Below are positions 9,801-17,878 of a stretch of 64,000 bases of DNA, piece by piece. Source of the DNA: Martelella radicis (GTDB lineage Bacteria > Pseudomonadota > Alphaproteobacteria > Rhizobiales > Rhizobiaceae); contig NZ_JACIDZ010000013.1 in the NCBI RefSeq assembly GCF_014196625.1, forward strand, positions 50,256 through 114,255, in the 5' to 3' direction. A model generated the notes under the pieces. That model had not been told where the DNA came from and did no database searches. It was given only the letters and a program-made list of their open reading frames with translations. A program made the position numbers and the translations under genes. The stretch's first letter is position 1. Each line of letters starts with the position of its first letter.

Positions 9801-11388
9801 GAATCCGATTGCTGAAAAAATGACAGGCTGGTCAGCCGGCCAGGCGCTCGGACAGCCATCCCATAATGTTTTCAACATCGTTCATGAGGAAACGAGGAAG
9901 CCCGCACTTGATCCACTTCGAACCTGTCTTGAGTTGGGTGAGGTCGTAGGTCTACCAGAGGATACGCTGCTTATCTCAAGAGACGGCTATCAGTATGGAA
10001 TTGAGGACTCATGTGCCCCAATTCGCAACCAAGATGGCGAGATTCTCGGAGCTGTTCTTGTTTTCCACGATGTGAGCGAACAGAGGCGGCTTTCCCGGGA
10101 GATGTCCTATCGGGCTAGCCATGATCAGCTCACAGGCCTGATCAACCGTTCGGAGTTCGATAGGCGCATGGATTCAGCTTACGAAAATGTCAAGAATGGC
10201 GATCCCGGAGCGGCCTTGCTTTTCATTGACCTTGATCGTTTCAAGATCATCAATGACAGCTGCGGCCATGCGGTCGGCGATCAATTGCTGGTGGATATCA
10301 GTGAGCTGATGCGAAGTGTCATTCGCGCTGGTGACTCGCTCGCTCGATTGGGTGGCGACGAGTTTGCGGCCATTATCGAAAATTGCTCCGATGAGATGGC
10401 AATCACCATCGCCGAGAAAATCTGCAAGGCAGTGGCTGGCTATTTGCTTGTTCATGACGAAAAGCATTACCGCGTGGGCGCGAGCATCGGAGTGTCAATG
10501 ATCGAACATTCTTCTGCGAGCACAGCCGCGATTCTTCAGGAGGCGGATGCCGCTTGCTATGCGGCCAAGGAAGGCGGTCGGAACCGCGTCCACGTCTGGC
10601 AGCAGAATGACAAGGCCATTGAGGCAAGACTCGGCCAGACAAGTTGGGTCGCACGCATCGAGCAGGCGCTGGAGGAAGATGGTTTCGTTCTCTATGGGCA
10701 GAAAATCGTGCCCTTTGATGGCCAGCACGATGGCAAGACGCACGTGGAGCTGTTGTTGAGGATGCTGGATGAAAACGGCGGCATAATTCCTCCCAGCGCT
10801 TTCCTTCCCGCTTCTGAGCGCTTCAATCTCGCCACCCGTATCGACCGCTGGGTGCTCGAGCATGGACTTCAATGCATGGCATCGGCGCGCGTTGGCGGCA
10901 GCAGTGTCGTGTCGGTAAATGTCTCGGGACAGTCTGTCGGCGATCGCTCGTTTCACCGTTTCGCTCTTGAGCTGCTGCACTCAACGAGCGACGAGCTTCG
11001 GCGCAGCCTTTGTCTTGAAATCACGGAAACCACGGTAATCTCAAACATGGCTGAAGCGGTGGAGTTCATAGAGGCCGTTCGCGAACTAGGTGTCATGATC
11101 GCACTGGACGATTTTGGCGCCGGCTCAGCTTCCTTCAATTATCTCAAGAACTTCTCGGTCGATTTCCTCAAGATCGACGGCCAGTTCTCTCAGGGGCTTC
11201 TGAACCATCCAATTGATGAGGCGTCGATCCGATGCTTCATTGATATGGCGAGGATACTCGGGATTCAAACGGTCGCAGAGTATGTTTCGGACAAAAAGAT
11301 TGCCGATCGTCTGCGCGCCATGGGCGTCGATTTCGCCCAAGGGTATTTCTATCATGTGCCCGAGCCTGTCGCGAATCTCAAGCTATGA
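6895..11388 (+). CDS. GAF-7xPAS-GGDEF-EAL c-di-GMP signalling protein
   Basis: A 1497-residue cytoplasmic sensor preceded by GCAGGAGGAGC. The N-terminal GAF (1-165) resembles that of the neighbour at 4506. Seven PAS/PAC units follow (about 180-300, 305-430, 430-555, 560-680, 690-810, 820-940, 950-1075), then GGDEF (1085-1240) and EAL (1250-1495). GGDEF is at 1153-1157 with an intact RAGD inhibitory site just upstream. The phosphodiesterase domain is unorthodox: ELL replaces EAL (1285-1287) and AEYV replaces EGVE, though DDFGAGSASF is kept. It is therefore probably mainly a cyclase, or a phosphodiesterase of the diverged AEFV type. The many PAS units suggest redox, light or ligand sensing. Confidence 0.9.
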   Translation: MSGETASCDETEKARLAALRRLKVMDTPPEVQFDALARAASRVCETPMSAITLIDQDRQWLKASIGLSGIDETERRNSFCTYTIEGDSLLEVEDTTSDSRFSRNAFVVREPGIRFYAGAPLKLSGGESVGSLCVFDTTPRRLSEAQKETLNDLAEAASRALEARRATLQENRLVALAAQTQSILKHSPDAILTVDLEDRITQWNLAAERLFGYSAEEATGASIGIIIGAESERDIRYLELERAGNAPPVRATRIHRNGTKIPVLVSIGPVVSEEGEIVGATEIIRDISDIVSRERELASAEGRVRRLYEATPAMLYSVDLAGTLLSASDRWLDIMAYRREYVVGRKLADFMTERSARLFQAELLPLLYSEGHFEEAEGQIITRDGVVLDVMISAVLERRGSSETVRSIGIMENISDRRKIERVLRSERTRLNQIIQTTHAGTWEWNVATGENRVNAMWATMLGYTPAELEPVTIETFKELVHPDDRGVLNSCIEAHLSGTESRFAAEIRMRHKAGHWLWVASSGQLLTTLEQGQPEWMFGTHQDITERKNKEEDLRLSKEFLDRIGQVAGVGGWEVDLVNSAIHWSDKTCQIHEVEPGFKPDLDVAIDFFAPKSQPVIQAAVEHAISTGEGYDLELQLVTAKGRLIWVRAVGTAEFEDGKAVRLIGSFQDISEAIKRRKDVEDINQRFAVASENGRVGIWDADLLTGKTLYSDIWLAQIGYERNELSDDGMLWKSFIHPDDIERVREANEAHLRGDAPYFEEEFRFRHKDGRWIWILDRGLITERDSDGNAVRMIGTHIDITTQKEQEAERLLLGERMAIATDNGGIGIWELDLDTQAARWDDWMYRLYGLPVDTPGSLVDLWHRYTYPEDAERVQQAVRRAIENDDLMDEEYRVIWPDGSIHHLHASARRVAGVDGGPDRFIGATWDVTEERQLALDLAEQHELMHVTLKSIGDAVITTDADGNIRWLNPIAEKMTGWSAGQALGQPSHNVFNIVHEETRKPALDPLRTCLELGEVVGLPEDTLLISRDGYQYGIEDSCAPIRNQDGEILGAVLVFHDVSEQRRLSREMSYRASHDQLTGLINRSEFDRRMDSAYENVKNGDPGAALLFIDLDRFKIINDSCGHAVGDQLLVDISELMRSVIRAGDSLARLGGDEFAAIIENCSDEMAITIAEKICKAVAGYLLVHDEKHYRVGASIGVSMIEHSSASTAAILQEADAACYAAKEGGRNRVHVWQQNDKAIEARLGQTSWVARIEQALEEDGFVLYGQKIVPFDGQHDGKTHVELLLRMLDENGGIIPPSAFLPASERFNLATRIDRWVLEHGLQCMASARVGGSSVVSVNVSGQSVGDRSFHRFALELLHSTSDELRRSLCLEITETTVISNMAEAVEFIEAVRELGVMIALDDFGAGSASFNYLKNFSVDFLKIDGQFSQGLLNHPIDEASIRCFIDMARILGIQTVAEYVSDKKIADRLRAMGVDFAQGYFYHVPEPVANLKL

Positions 11389-11400
11389 ATAGCCCCTAGA

Positions 11401-11556
11401 TTTGTAGACACCTTCGTGCCTAAAGATGAGTTAGAAGGCGACTATGAGCAAATCGAATTTCAGTGACGATTTTAAACGCGATGCCGTTCGTCAGATCACG
11501 GAGCGAGGCTATCCGGTGTCAGCAGCAGAAAATCTAAACCGAGGGTGTCTATCAAA
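11401..11556 (+). mobile_element. Internally deleted IS3-like remnant (MITE-like)
   Basis: About 156 bases bounded by inverted ends TTTGTAGACACC (11401) and GGTGTCTATCAAA (to about 11556). Between them is the start of an IS3-type OrfA (ATG at 11444; FSDDFKRDAVRQITERGYPV, a helix-turn-helix transposase N-terminus) that loses similarity after about 28 codons. The central part of the element is deleted, leaving only its two ends. No target duplication is seen. The family assignment rests on the OrfA fragment and TG...CA ends. Confidence 0.6.
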
Positions 11557-11595
11557 CTCGCGGCTATTCACAATGACCGATAATGCAGATGGTTC

Positions 11596-11988
11596 TCATG
11601 GGAGGCGTCCAGTCACATATTGGGCCTCGCCCTGGGCAAAGCTCCAGTCCTCCTCGCGATTGGTAAATACGGAAATCAGGAGGTCGTTGGGATTGAGACC
11701 ACATTCCTTTTCGAGGCGCTCAGCGAGAAGCCGATAGACCTCCATTTTCTCCACATGCGTTCGCGGACTGGTGAAAAACTGGATTGAAACCATTTGGTTC
11801 GTGCGCTCAAAACCAAGCCCCGTATCAAGGAACACCATGCGTCCCGGCTTATGCTCATGGACGATTTGATAGCGGTCGGTATCAGGGACGCCGAAGGCGC
11901 CAACGACGCAGCCTTGTATGGTATCAAGAAGGCTTTGAACCTGCTTTTCCGAGCGGCCTTCGATTAAGTCAATTCGCAGCAGTGGCAT
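11596..11988 (-). CDS. Tautomerase family protein
   Basis: A 130-residue protein of the 4-oxalocrotonate tautomerase / MIF superfamily, double-domain length. After removal of the initiator Met the N-terminus would be Pro (MPLLRIDLIEGRS), the catalytic base of the superfamily. IVHEHKPGRMVFLDTGLGF and SVFTNREEDWSF are typical of the Tautomerase_2 subgroup. The substrate is not predictable. It stands alone between IS debris and a truncated antiporter, pointing away from neighbours. Confidence 0.8.
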   Translation of the reverse strand: MPLLRIDLIEGRSEKQVQSLLDTIQGCVVGAFGVPDTDRYQIVHEHKPGRMVFLDTGLGFERTNQMVSIQFFTSPRTHVEKMEVYRLLAERLEKECGLNPNDLLISVFTNREEDWSFAQGEAQYVTGRLP

Positions 11989-12295
11989 TTGGGAAACTTT
12001 CCGGGAGAGATCGATGAAAGACTATATGTTGATCTGCAACGCTCGACCGCCGAACTGGTTCCCTGTCTTATTCAAAGGCTGGAAATTGGAAGAAAGCCCA
12101 CTTTTCCAAAGATTGATCAGGCTGCCAATGAAACCACTTGAGCCAACACGCGCTGCTTGAAAAAAATGGATTTTCAAAGCGTTTGCGCGACGCGATAATC
12201 ATCGCTCTGGCAGCAGGTGATGTCAACCGCGGGTGCCACAGTCTGAGGGAAAAGCAGATCATGACCGTTTGCGGACAAAAACCGAAAGGATCTGT
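11989..12295. other. Intergenic region without a supported gene
   Basis: About 300 bases with only short frames that lack ribosome sites or recognisable motifs. I see no strong hairpin or repeat. It separates the tautomerase from the antiporter fragment and may hold the promoter of the tautomerase, which reads leftward. Confidence 0.4.
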
Positions 12296-12515
12296 ATGAA
12301 AGTCGGTCTCGTCGTGATCCTGTTCCTGCTGGCCACGGTCATCAGCAGCCTATTGTCGCGCGTTGTTCCCGGTCTGCCACGGCCTTTGGTGCAAATTGCG
12401 CTCGGGTCGGCCATCGGGTCGCTGTCGACATGGTACATCACACTTGATCCGCATCTATTCTTCCTGATGATCGTTCCACCGCTTCTCTTCTATGACGGCT
12501 GGCGGCTGCCGTTCT
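12296..12515 (+). pseudogene. N-terminal fragment of a CPA1-type Na+/H+ antiporter
   Basis: From ATG 12296 about 73 residues match the start of a NhaP/CPA1 antiporter: a hydrophobic first helix (VGLVVILFLLATVISSLLS), PGLPRPLVQIALG, and LDPHLFFLMIVPPLLFYDGW, the conserved early motif of the family. Similarity stops abruptly near 12512 and the frame then runs through unrelated sequence to a stop at 12691. A functional antiporter needs roughly ten more membrane segments, so this is a relic. Confidence 0.75.
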
Positions 12516-12528
12516 CACCGGAAAGCTG

Positions 12529-13329
12529 TTATTCCTTTCTACCTTGCATAGCAGACTTGGCCAATCTCACAGCACTGATCAATTTTGGCACGAACTGGAC
12601 TTGCCGCGATACAGCATCCCAATCTGACATCTTTGATATGAAAGCTGCCTGTGGGTTGTCAAATACCTCATCGAGCTTGCCGTCGAAATAAACCACCTTT
12701 TGCAACCTGGTCTTTTCAGGATCTACGCGATGGTGAAACCAGGCGTGTTCTGTGTCGAATGCAACCACAAAACCGGCGTGATCGTCGGCGTAATGCGCCC
12801 ACATGAGCGCATTGTCCATACGTTCAGACAAAGAAAAGCAGTGCAAATCTCGACCCATTTGTTCCAACAAATTATTTATAGTTTTGGGATTATTCGCATA
12901 CGGGACAAGAAGGTTATCAACCGTAAGATTTATGAAGTCCGGCAATATTCTCTCTAAAGGAATGCCTCCGTACTGCTGCTCCACTAACTTCTTGGCTTGT
13001 TCAGGAGAGATATAAGCTAAATTATTTTCTTTCAGCGTTTCTGACAATCGTTGCAACACGGCTTCTTCGGAAAGCATAGGCTTCATAAAATCCGCAAGCG
13101 TCGACAGCGCCTTAGGTCCAATCAACTTGTCGAAGGTTGAACGAACTTCAAAAGTATCGTTTGTATTCAGCAATGGGGTGAAACGCACCGTGCCATCTTC
13201 AAGAACGTTGCCGATCCGCTCAGCGGTCAGGTACTTGTAAAGGAAACGAGGCGGAGGAGGAGAATTCTCAAAATCGTCTGGGCTTAGAACATCCATGTTT
13301 TGCACTTTCCACATCATCCAATAGCGCAT
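12529..13329 (-). CDS. DUF2971 family protein, possibly shortened at the C-terminus
   Basis: A 266-residue protein with DUF2971 hallmarks: RFLYKYLTAERI near the start, TPLLNTNDTFE, HCFSLSERMDNALMWAHYADDHAGFVVAFD in the centre, and a late SDW. Members usually continue with a W-x-Y-E-x-E-W-R-like segment after that SDW; here the sequence turns into SRQVQFVPKLISAVR and stops close to the antiporter breakpoint, so the end may be replaced by a rearrangement. The function of DUF2971 is unknown; members often occur in mobile and defence-rich regions. Start codon uncertain within the first 12 residues. Confidence 0.7.
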   Translation of the reverse strand: MRYWMMWKVQNMDVLSPDDFENSPPPPRFLYKYLTAERIGNVLEDGTVRFTPLLNTNDTFEVRSTFDKLIGPKALSTLADFMKPMLSEEAVLQRLSETLKENNLAYISPEQAKKLVEQQYGGIPLERILPDFINLTVDNLLVPYANNPKTINNLLEQMGRDLHCFSLSERMDNALMWAHYADDHAGFVVAFDTEHAWFHHRVDPEKTRLQKVVYFDGKLDEVFDNPQAAFISKMSDWDAVSRQVQFVPKLISAVRLAKSAMQGRKE

Positions 13330-13488
13330 TCTTGCCCATTTCTATTCTGGAAAATAGGCCATGGCGGCGGCTAGGTATGAATTGGTGACGAGAAGAAGAT
13401 GTTTCTATGCAGTTTGGACCTGAGCACCCTTCATATCAAGTGACTACGCGACTTACTCATCAGGAATTTAGCCTTCCGCTTTTACGAT

Positions 13489-13640
13489 CGACCGCGCTCT
13501 ATGCCTTCGGCACGAAGCCAGCTCCAAGCTGTCTTCGCCCATGCGGGTGACGACCGCTAAGGCAAGCCGTCGCCGTCGGCTCCGGCCAATGAAGGTCCGG
13601 CCGGCGATGAAGTCGGTCCGGCCTTCGGCCGTCGCTATGC
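13489..13640. repeat. Diverged intergenic repeat, copy B (see 1637-1783)
   Basis: Aligns with 1637-1783 over about 150 bases, with shared CGACCGCGCTCTATG, CTTCGGCACGAAGCCAGC and CATGCGGGTGACGACCGCTA-type blocks. The surrounding 13330-13990 stretch contains no supported gene. The repeat is followed by about 280 bases of GC-rich non-coding sequence and then the leader of the ardC-like gene. Confidence 0.75.
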
Positions 13641-13928
13641 TAAGGCTCCTGCGGCTGCATTTGATCGCCGTCCGGACCTGTCGAGAATTACCGCAATCCC
13701 GCCTAAAGGCGGCGCTACGCTGATTGCTCCGATACTCTCCATTTTTCCTTTTAGGCCCTCCCAGCTGGAACCTCTAAAAAGCTTGCGACCGCCGGGTTGA
13801 ATAATCAGGGGGCGGGAGCACTCTAGCCAGTAACGCTCTTCGAGATCTCGGTTGTGCCCTGCCATATAAGGCGGATCTATCCGAACTGGAACCTTTGTCC
13901 TGATGCCAAAAAAGATAGAGGCATGTGT

Positions 13929-13990
13929 GAGCCCGGTGAGCGGGCTCAAAAGGAAGAGAAAGCTGTTCCGGCCTGCTCGAAAAAAGGAGC
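13929..13990 (+). promoter_or_regulatory. Shared plasmid leader 1 (hairpin + GAGAAAG + SD) before ardC-like gene
   Basis: A perfect hairpin GAGCCCG/CGGGCTC (13929-13947) is followed 8 bases later by GAGAAAG (13956-13962) and, 28 bases further on, by AAAAAAGGAGC and the ATG. The same order and spacing occur before the genes at 15185, 17272 and 19290, so this is a common 5' leader. Whether it works as transcription terminator/attenuator, RNA stabiliser or protein-binding site is not known. Confidence 0.55.
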
Positions 13991-14893
13991 ATGACCGTGA
14001 CCAGAGAAAACACCGGACCCGATATCTATCAACTCGTTACTGATAGGATTATCCAGGCAATCGAGGCAGGTACTCCGCCCTGGCAGAAGCCGTGGACGGG
14101 TGGTGCCGGCTTCGCCGGCTTCCCGCGCCGCTCAAACGGGGAGTTCTATAAGGGCATCAATGTTGTCATCCTGTGGTGCATCGCAGCAGAAAATGGATAC
14201 CGATCTAGCTATTGGCTGACCTACAAACAGGCAAAGGCCATGGACGCCCAGGTTCGCCGAGGCGAGAAGTCCGCTCCTGTTGTCAAATACGGCACGTTCG
14301 AAGTCGATGATCCCGATAGCAGTGAAACGGTTGTCCGGCCATACGCGCGTGGCTATCGTGTATTCAATGCGGATCAAATCGACGGACTGCCGGATTACTT
14401 TTACGGCGCTGACCCGGATGAACCGCGCGATCTTGGCACGGAACCCAATGTGGAGCTGGATCGGTTCTTCGCTGCGACCGGCATCGAGATACGAACGACT
14501 GATGAACCTCAGGCGTTCTATCATCTTCTCGATGACTATGTGCACATGCCACCAATCGCGACGTTTCACTCCGCCAACGGATACTATGCCAGCCTCGCCC
14601 ATGAGATGATTCACGCGACGAGCCATAAACGCCGGCTTGATCGCGATCAGAGATTTACCCGCAAATCAGAGCTGGCCTTTGAGGAGCTTTGTGCCGAAAT
14701 CGGTTCCGCCATGCTTTGCGTTTCACTCGGGTTGGTTCCCGACTTCGAACAGTCTGCGGCATATGTCGAGAGCTGGCTGCGATCACTGAAGGACGACAAG
14801 AAATTCATTTTTCGCGCCGCCAGCGAGGCGCAAAAGGCGACTGATTTCCTGTTGCAGGCAATGTCTGACCAAGACGTTCAGCGCGCTGCATGA
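13991..14893 (+). CDS. ardC: ArdC-like antirestriction protein (ssDNA-binding + zincin domain)
   Basis: A 300-residue two-domain protein. The N-terminal half is the ArdC single-stranded-DNA-binding domain (YQLVTDRIIQAIEAGTPPWQKPW, then NVVILW and WLTYKQA). The C-terminal half is a zincin-like metallopeptidase with YYASLAHEMIHATSHKRRL, the HExxH zinc motif at 204-208, and a downstream Glu in FEELCAEIGSAML. Plasmid ArdC proteins protect incoming single-stranded DNA and counter restriction. The start is fixed by GGAGC. A strong terminator follows at 14920. Confidence 0.9.
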   Translation: MTVTRENTGPDIYQLVTDRIIQAIEAGTPPWQKPWTGGAGFAGFPRRSNGEFYKGINVVILWCIAAENGYRSSYWLTYKQAKAMDAQVRRGEKSAPVVKYGTFEVDDPDSSETVVRPYARGYRVFNADQIDGLPDYFYGADPDEPRDLGTEPNVELDRFFAATGIEIRTTDEPQAFYHLLDDYVHMPPIATFHSANGYYASLAHEMIHATSHKRRLDRDQRFTRKSELAFEELCAEIGSAMLCVSLGLVPDFEQSAAYVESWLRSLKDDKKFIFRAASEAQKATDFLLQAMSDQDVQRAA

Positions 14894-14919
14894 TCTGTCC
14901 AGAGTTTTCCGTGAATCAA

Positions 14920-14953
14920 ACGGGCTTCGCGCAGTGGCGAAGCCCGTTTTTTT
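14920..14953 (+). terminator. Rho-independent terminator after ardC-like gene
   Basis: An 11-bp perfect stem ACGGGCTTCGC / GCGAAGCCCGT with a six-base loop, followed directly by a run of T (14947-14953). It lies 27 bases after the stop codon at 14893. Confidence 0.92.
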
Positions 14954-15118
14954 GTTGCGGCACCTGCCTCGTACAGGGGTTTCGCCAAAGTGGGGGACTT
15001 GGCTGCGAAATGACCGCAACGCATTTCATACAACATGTGGAAGAACAAAAACACAACGGAAACGTTGATTTTGCCAGCTGTATCGGTTCCACTCATAGAT
15101 AGAGAAAGAGTTCAGCGA

Positions 15119-15184
15119 AGCCCGGTTGCCGGGCTCCCAAAAGGAGAGAAAGTCTTTCCTCCCGGCCGATACCGGAGAACAAGA
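15119..15184 (+). promoter_or_regulatory. Shared plasmid leader 2 before the ParB-like gene
   Basis: Perfect hairpin AGCCCGG/CCGGGCT (15119-15135), then GAGAAAG at 15146-15152 and ATACCGGAGAACAAGA before the ATG at 15185. A second GAGAAAG lies at 15102-15108, just before the hairpin. Same architecture as the leaders before 13991, 17272 and 19290. Confidence 0.55.
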
Positions 15185-17145
15185 ATGACCTCTACGACTA
15201 TCAAGCTCATCCCGATCAAACAGCTTGCTCTCAGCCCGCTGAATGTCCGTAAGACGCAGGCTGGACCGGCCGCCGATGCAGAGCTGAAAGCCTCGATCAA
15301 GGCCGAGGGTGGTATCAAGCAAAACCTGCTCGTCCATCCCGCAGGCAAGAACAAGTTCCTGGTCCATGGCGGTGGTCGCCGGCTGAAGCAGCTGCAGGCG
15401 CTGATCGAAGAAGGCGCGCTGCCGGCCGATACGACCGTACCCTGCAAGGTCGAAACCGAAGAGCAGGCGATCATGAGCTCCACGACAGAAAACGTCGTGC
15501 GTGCCAATATGCATCCCGCCGACCAGTACGAAGCCTTTGCGGCCATGGTCGAAAAGGGCTTCAAGACGACCGAGATCGCCAACCAGTTCGGCGTGACCGA
15601 AAACCTCGTGCAGCGCCGCCTCAAACTGGCCGACGTCGATCCGGTCCTTCTCAGTGCTTTCCGCGACGACGAGCTCTCCCTGGACGCGCTGACGGCGTTC
15701 ACGCTTTGCAAGGACAGGAGCCGGCAGGTCGAGATTTTCGAACAGCTCAAGTCTACCTATCATGGCATCAACCCCTATCAGGTCGCCACCTAGCAACAGA
15801 GAACGAGGTTGCGGCGACTGATCCGGTCGCACAATTCGTTGGCGTCGACGCCTATGCTGCGGCTGGTGGTGCACTGCGCAAGGATCTGTTTTCCGATGAT
15901 GACAACGCTGTTCTTGAAGATGTTGCTTTGTTACATCGTTTGGCGACCGAGGCATTGAACGCCGAGGCCGAGAAGCTGAAAGGTCAGTGGAAGTGGGTCG
16001 ATGTGCATCTCTCAGTCACCTATGACCAGTATATACGCTACGGTCGCGAATACCCCCTCCCCGTCGAGCCGGCGCACGACGATCAGGCCAAGCTTGATGT
16101 CTTGAACGGCGAGATCGAGCAGATGGAGGAGATCGGAGAGGAGGCCTGGACCGACGAGGTGCAGGCGCGCTGGGATCAACTTCATAACGATCTGGAGGCG
16201 CTTTCCGCAGACGTGAACCGGTCGGAATACACCGATGAACAGCGCGCCCGGGCAGGCTGTGTTGTGTCCATCGATCACCGCGGAGCGTTGAGGGTTGAGA
16301 CGGGTCTGGTGCATCCGGACGACAAGCGACAGCAGGTTCGCTCTGGCGGTTCTGAAGCGATGTCGGCCGAGGAAAAGCGCAAGGAGGCCGGCGTGTCGAA
16401 TTCTCTTTCGGCAGATCTGCGCGCCATCAGGCACCAGAACCTGCAGGCCCACCTTGCCAGCGACTATCAAACCGCCTTCGACGCGATGCTCTATTCGATG
16501 ATCGTCCGCCTGCCCATCGCCTATGCCGCCGCGCCGATCGATATCTCGATGCGTCAGGCGGAGGTCTTCAAGAGCCGTGAATATCTGGAGGATACAGTTG
16601 CGGTTGCCATGCTAGAGGAAATCAAGAACACGCTCGACCTGTCGTGGATATCGCTCGAAAGTCCGCAGGACTTCATCACGATGTCCGCGTTGCCGGTGGA
16701 AAAGAAGCAGGCGCTGTTCGCCTGGGCGACGGCGCAGGCTGTTCAGCAGCAATTGGCCAACGATGACCATAGCTCGCCGGTTCTTGAGGAGATCGGCCGC
16801 CGTTGCAGCACTGATGTTGCATATTGCTGGCGTCCGGACGCGAAAAACTACTGGTCGCGCGTCCCGAAAAAGCATGCCCTTTCCGTCGCCGCGGAGGTTA
16901 TCGGTCAGAAGTGGGCCGATGAGCGCCGCGACTTCAAGAAGGATGCGCTGGCCGCCTCGATGGAGACAGCTTTCCGGGAGGGCGCGGACGAACGGGTCGG
17001 CATCGATCGGGAAACGGCCAAGCGCACCGCGCGCTGGCTGCCCGAGGGCATGGCCTTCGAGATATCTGATGAACAGCAGCAAACTCCTGCCGAAAATCCG
17101 GAACCAGACGTGCTTCCGGCATTCCTGAAAACAGCCGCTGAATAG
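15185..17145 (+). pseudogene. Plasmid ParB/RepB-like nuclease-domain protein, frameshifted
   Basis: A large ParB/Sulfiredoxin-fold protein read in two frames. The first part (ATG 15185) has LIPIKQLALSPLNVRK, LVHPAGKNKFLVHGGGRRL (the GxxR nucleotide motif), TENVVRANMHPADQYEAF and a helix-turn-helix (EIANQFGVTENLVQRRLKL). It stops at 15793 after NPYQVAT, while the next frame continues with RHLATENEVAATDP to 17145. Inserting one C near 15787 (GTC-CGC-CAC) joins them, giving a protein of about 650 residues. This is either a real one-base deletion or a sequencing error. The family accompanies the methylase-helicase and Toprim genes on many rhizobial plasmids; its job is not defined. Confidence 0.8.
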
Positions 17146-17203
17146 GCTCCATCACCACCAGGTCTCCGGTCGGCGGTCGCTCTAAAGGTAGAGGGCGGCC
17201 GTC

Positions 17204-17271
17204 TTTTCCGTGAACGGAAAACAAAACCGAGAAAGTCGTTTTCTCCGCCGTTCGATACGGAGACAAAACCC
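17204..17271 (+). promoter_or_regulatory. Shared plasmid leader 3
   Basis: Perfect hairpin TTTTCCGT/ACGGAAAA (17204-17221), GAGAAAG at 17229-17235 and GATACGGAGACAAAACCC before the ATG at 17272. The hairpin sequence differs from leaders 1 and 2, yet stem, box and ribosome-site order are kept. Confidence 0.55.
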
Positions 17272-17829
17272 ATGCAAACGTACAAACCGAAACGAGAAGA
17301 CTTCATCCCCGAAGGTGCGGAAGAGCGTTCCGATCTGGAATCCGATGCCGTCGCCTATCTTTTCGAAAATCGTGGTAGGCCGTGCGCCAAGCTGTTTGTC
17401 GGCAAGCGTGCGCGCCCCGAGTGGCATTATTGGTTCAAAACTCCGGAAGCGCGAGACAAGCGGATCGAAGAAGGCTTTCGGGACCGCCGCAGGACACTTG
17501 CGAGCAAGACGCGATATCGGCCGTCTAATGCTGGCATCGAGGTCGGCCATATCTTCGTTGCATCCTGGGGCTACGACCAAACCAACGTCGATTTCTGGCA
17601 GGTCACAAAGCTCGTAGGCAAGTCCATGGCCGAGGTCCGGCCGATCGGATCGGTTGACGCATCGAGCGAGAATGTGGCGCCGATGACCGAGCATGTCGTG
17701 CCGTATGCCGACCACTTCATCGGTCCTGCCCGCCGCGTCAGGATCTCCAACAGTGGCTTCAACCCGGAATCCTTCATTCATGCCTGTCTGTGGGATGGAA
17801 AGCCGTGCTACGCTTCACACTATGCGTAG
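17272..17829 (+). CDS. Conserved plasmid hypothetical protein
   Basis: A 185-residue soluble protein I cannot assign to a characterised family. It has a basic central part (FVGKRARPEWHYWFK, RDRRRTLASKTRYRP) and the segment FVASWGYDQTNVDFWQVTKLVG followed by MAEVRPI. No membrane segment or catalytic motif is evident. It carries the shared hairpin-GAGAAAG leader, so it is probably co-regulated with the ArdC-like, ParB-like and methylase-helicase genes. Confidence 0.75.
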   Translation: MQTYKPKREDFIPEGAEERSDLESDAVAYLFENRGRPCAKLFVGKRARPEWHYWFKTPEARDKRIEEGFRDRRRTLASKTRYRPSNAGIEVGHIFVASWGYDQTNVDFWQVTKLVGKSMAEVRPIGSVDASSENVAPMTEHVVPYADHFIGPARRVRISNSGFNPESFIHACLWDGKPCYASHYA

Positions 17830-17843
17830 GTGTAATCTATCGG

Positions 17844-17872
17844 TTGACATATGTAATCAGATTGTTTACGGT
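17844..17872 (+). promoter_or_regulatory. Probable promoter/operator of the HigBA-type operon
   Basis: TTGACA (17844-17849) with a 17-base gap to TACGGT (17867-17872). Between them lies AATCAGATT (17855-17863), a perfect inverted repeat around a central A, within reach of an autorepressing antitoxin. The transcription start would lie only a few bases before the ATG at 17879. Confidence 0.5.
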
Positions 17873-17878
17873 TCCGTC

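Noticed and set aside
12068..12262. 64-codon minus-strand frame in the gap before the antiporter fragment
   Set aside because: Short, without a ribosome site or recognisable sequence.
15026..15955. 309-codon minus-strand frame opposite the ParB-like gene
   Set aside because: Composition shadow of a GC-rich gene; the encoded sequence resembles no protein pattern, while the sense strand carries ParB motifs.
17844..17849. Idea that every TTGACA-like word marks a promoter
   Set aside because: Only the one before the HigBA-type operon combines spacing, a palindrome and a gene start; others lacked a matching -10 element.
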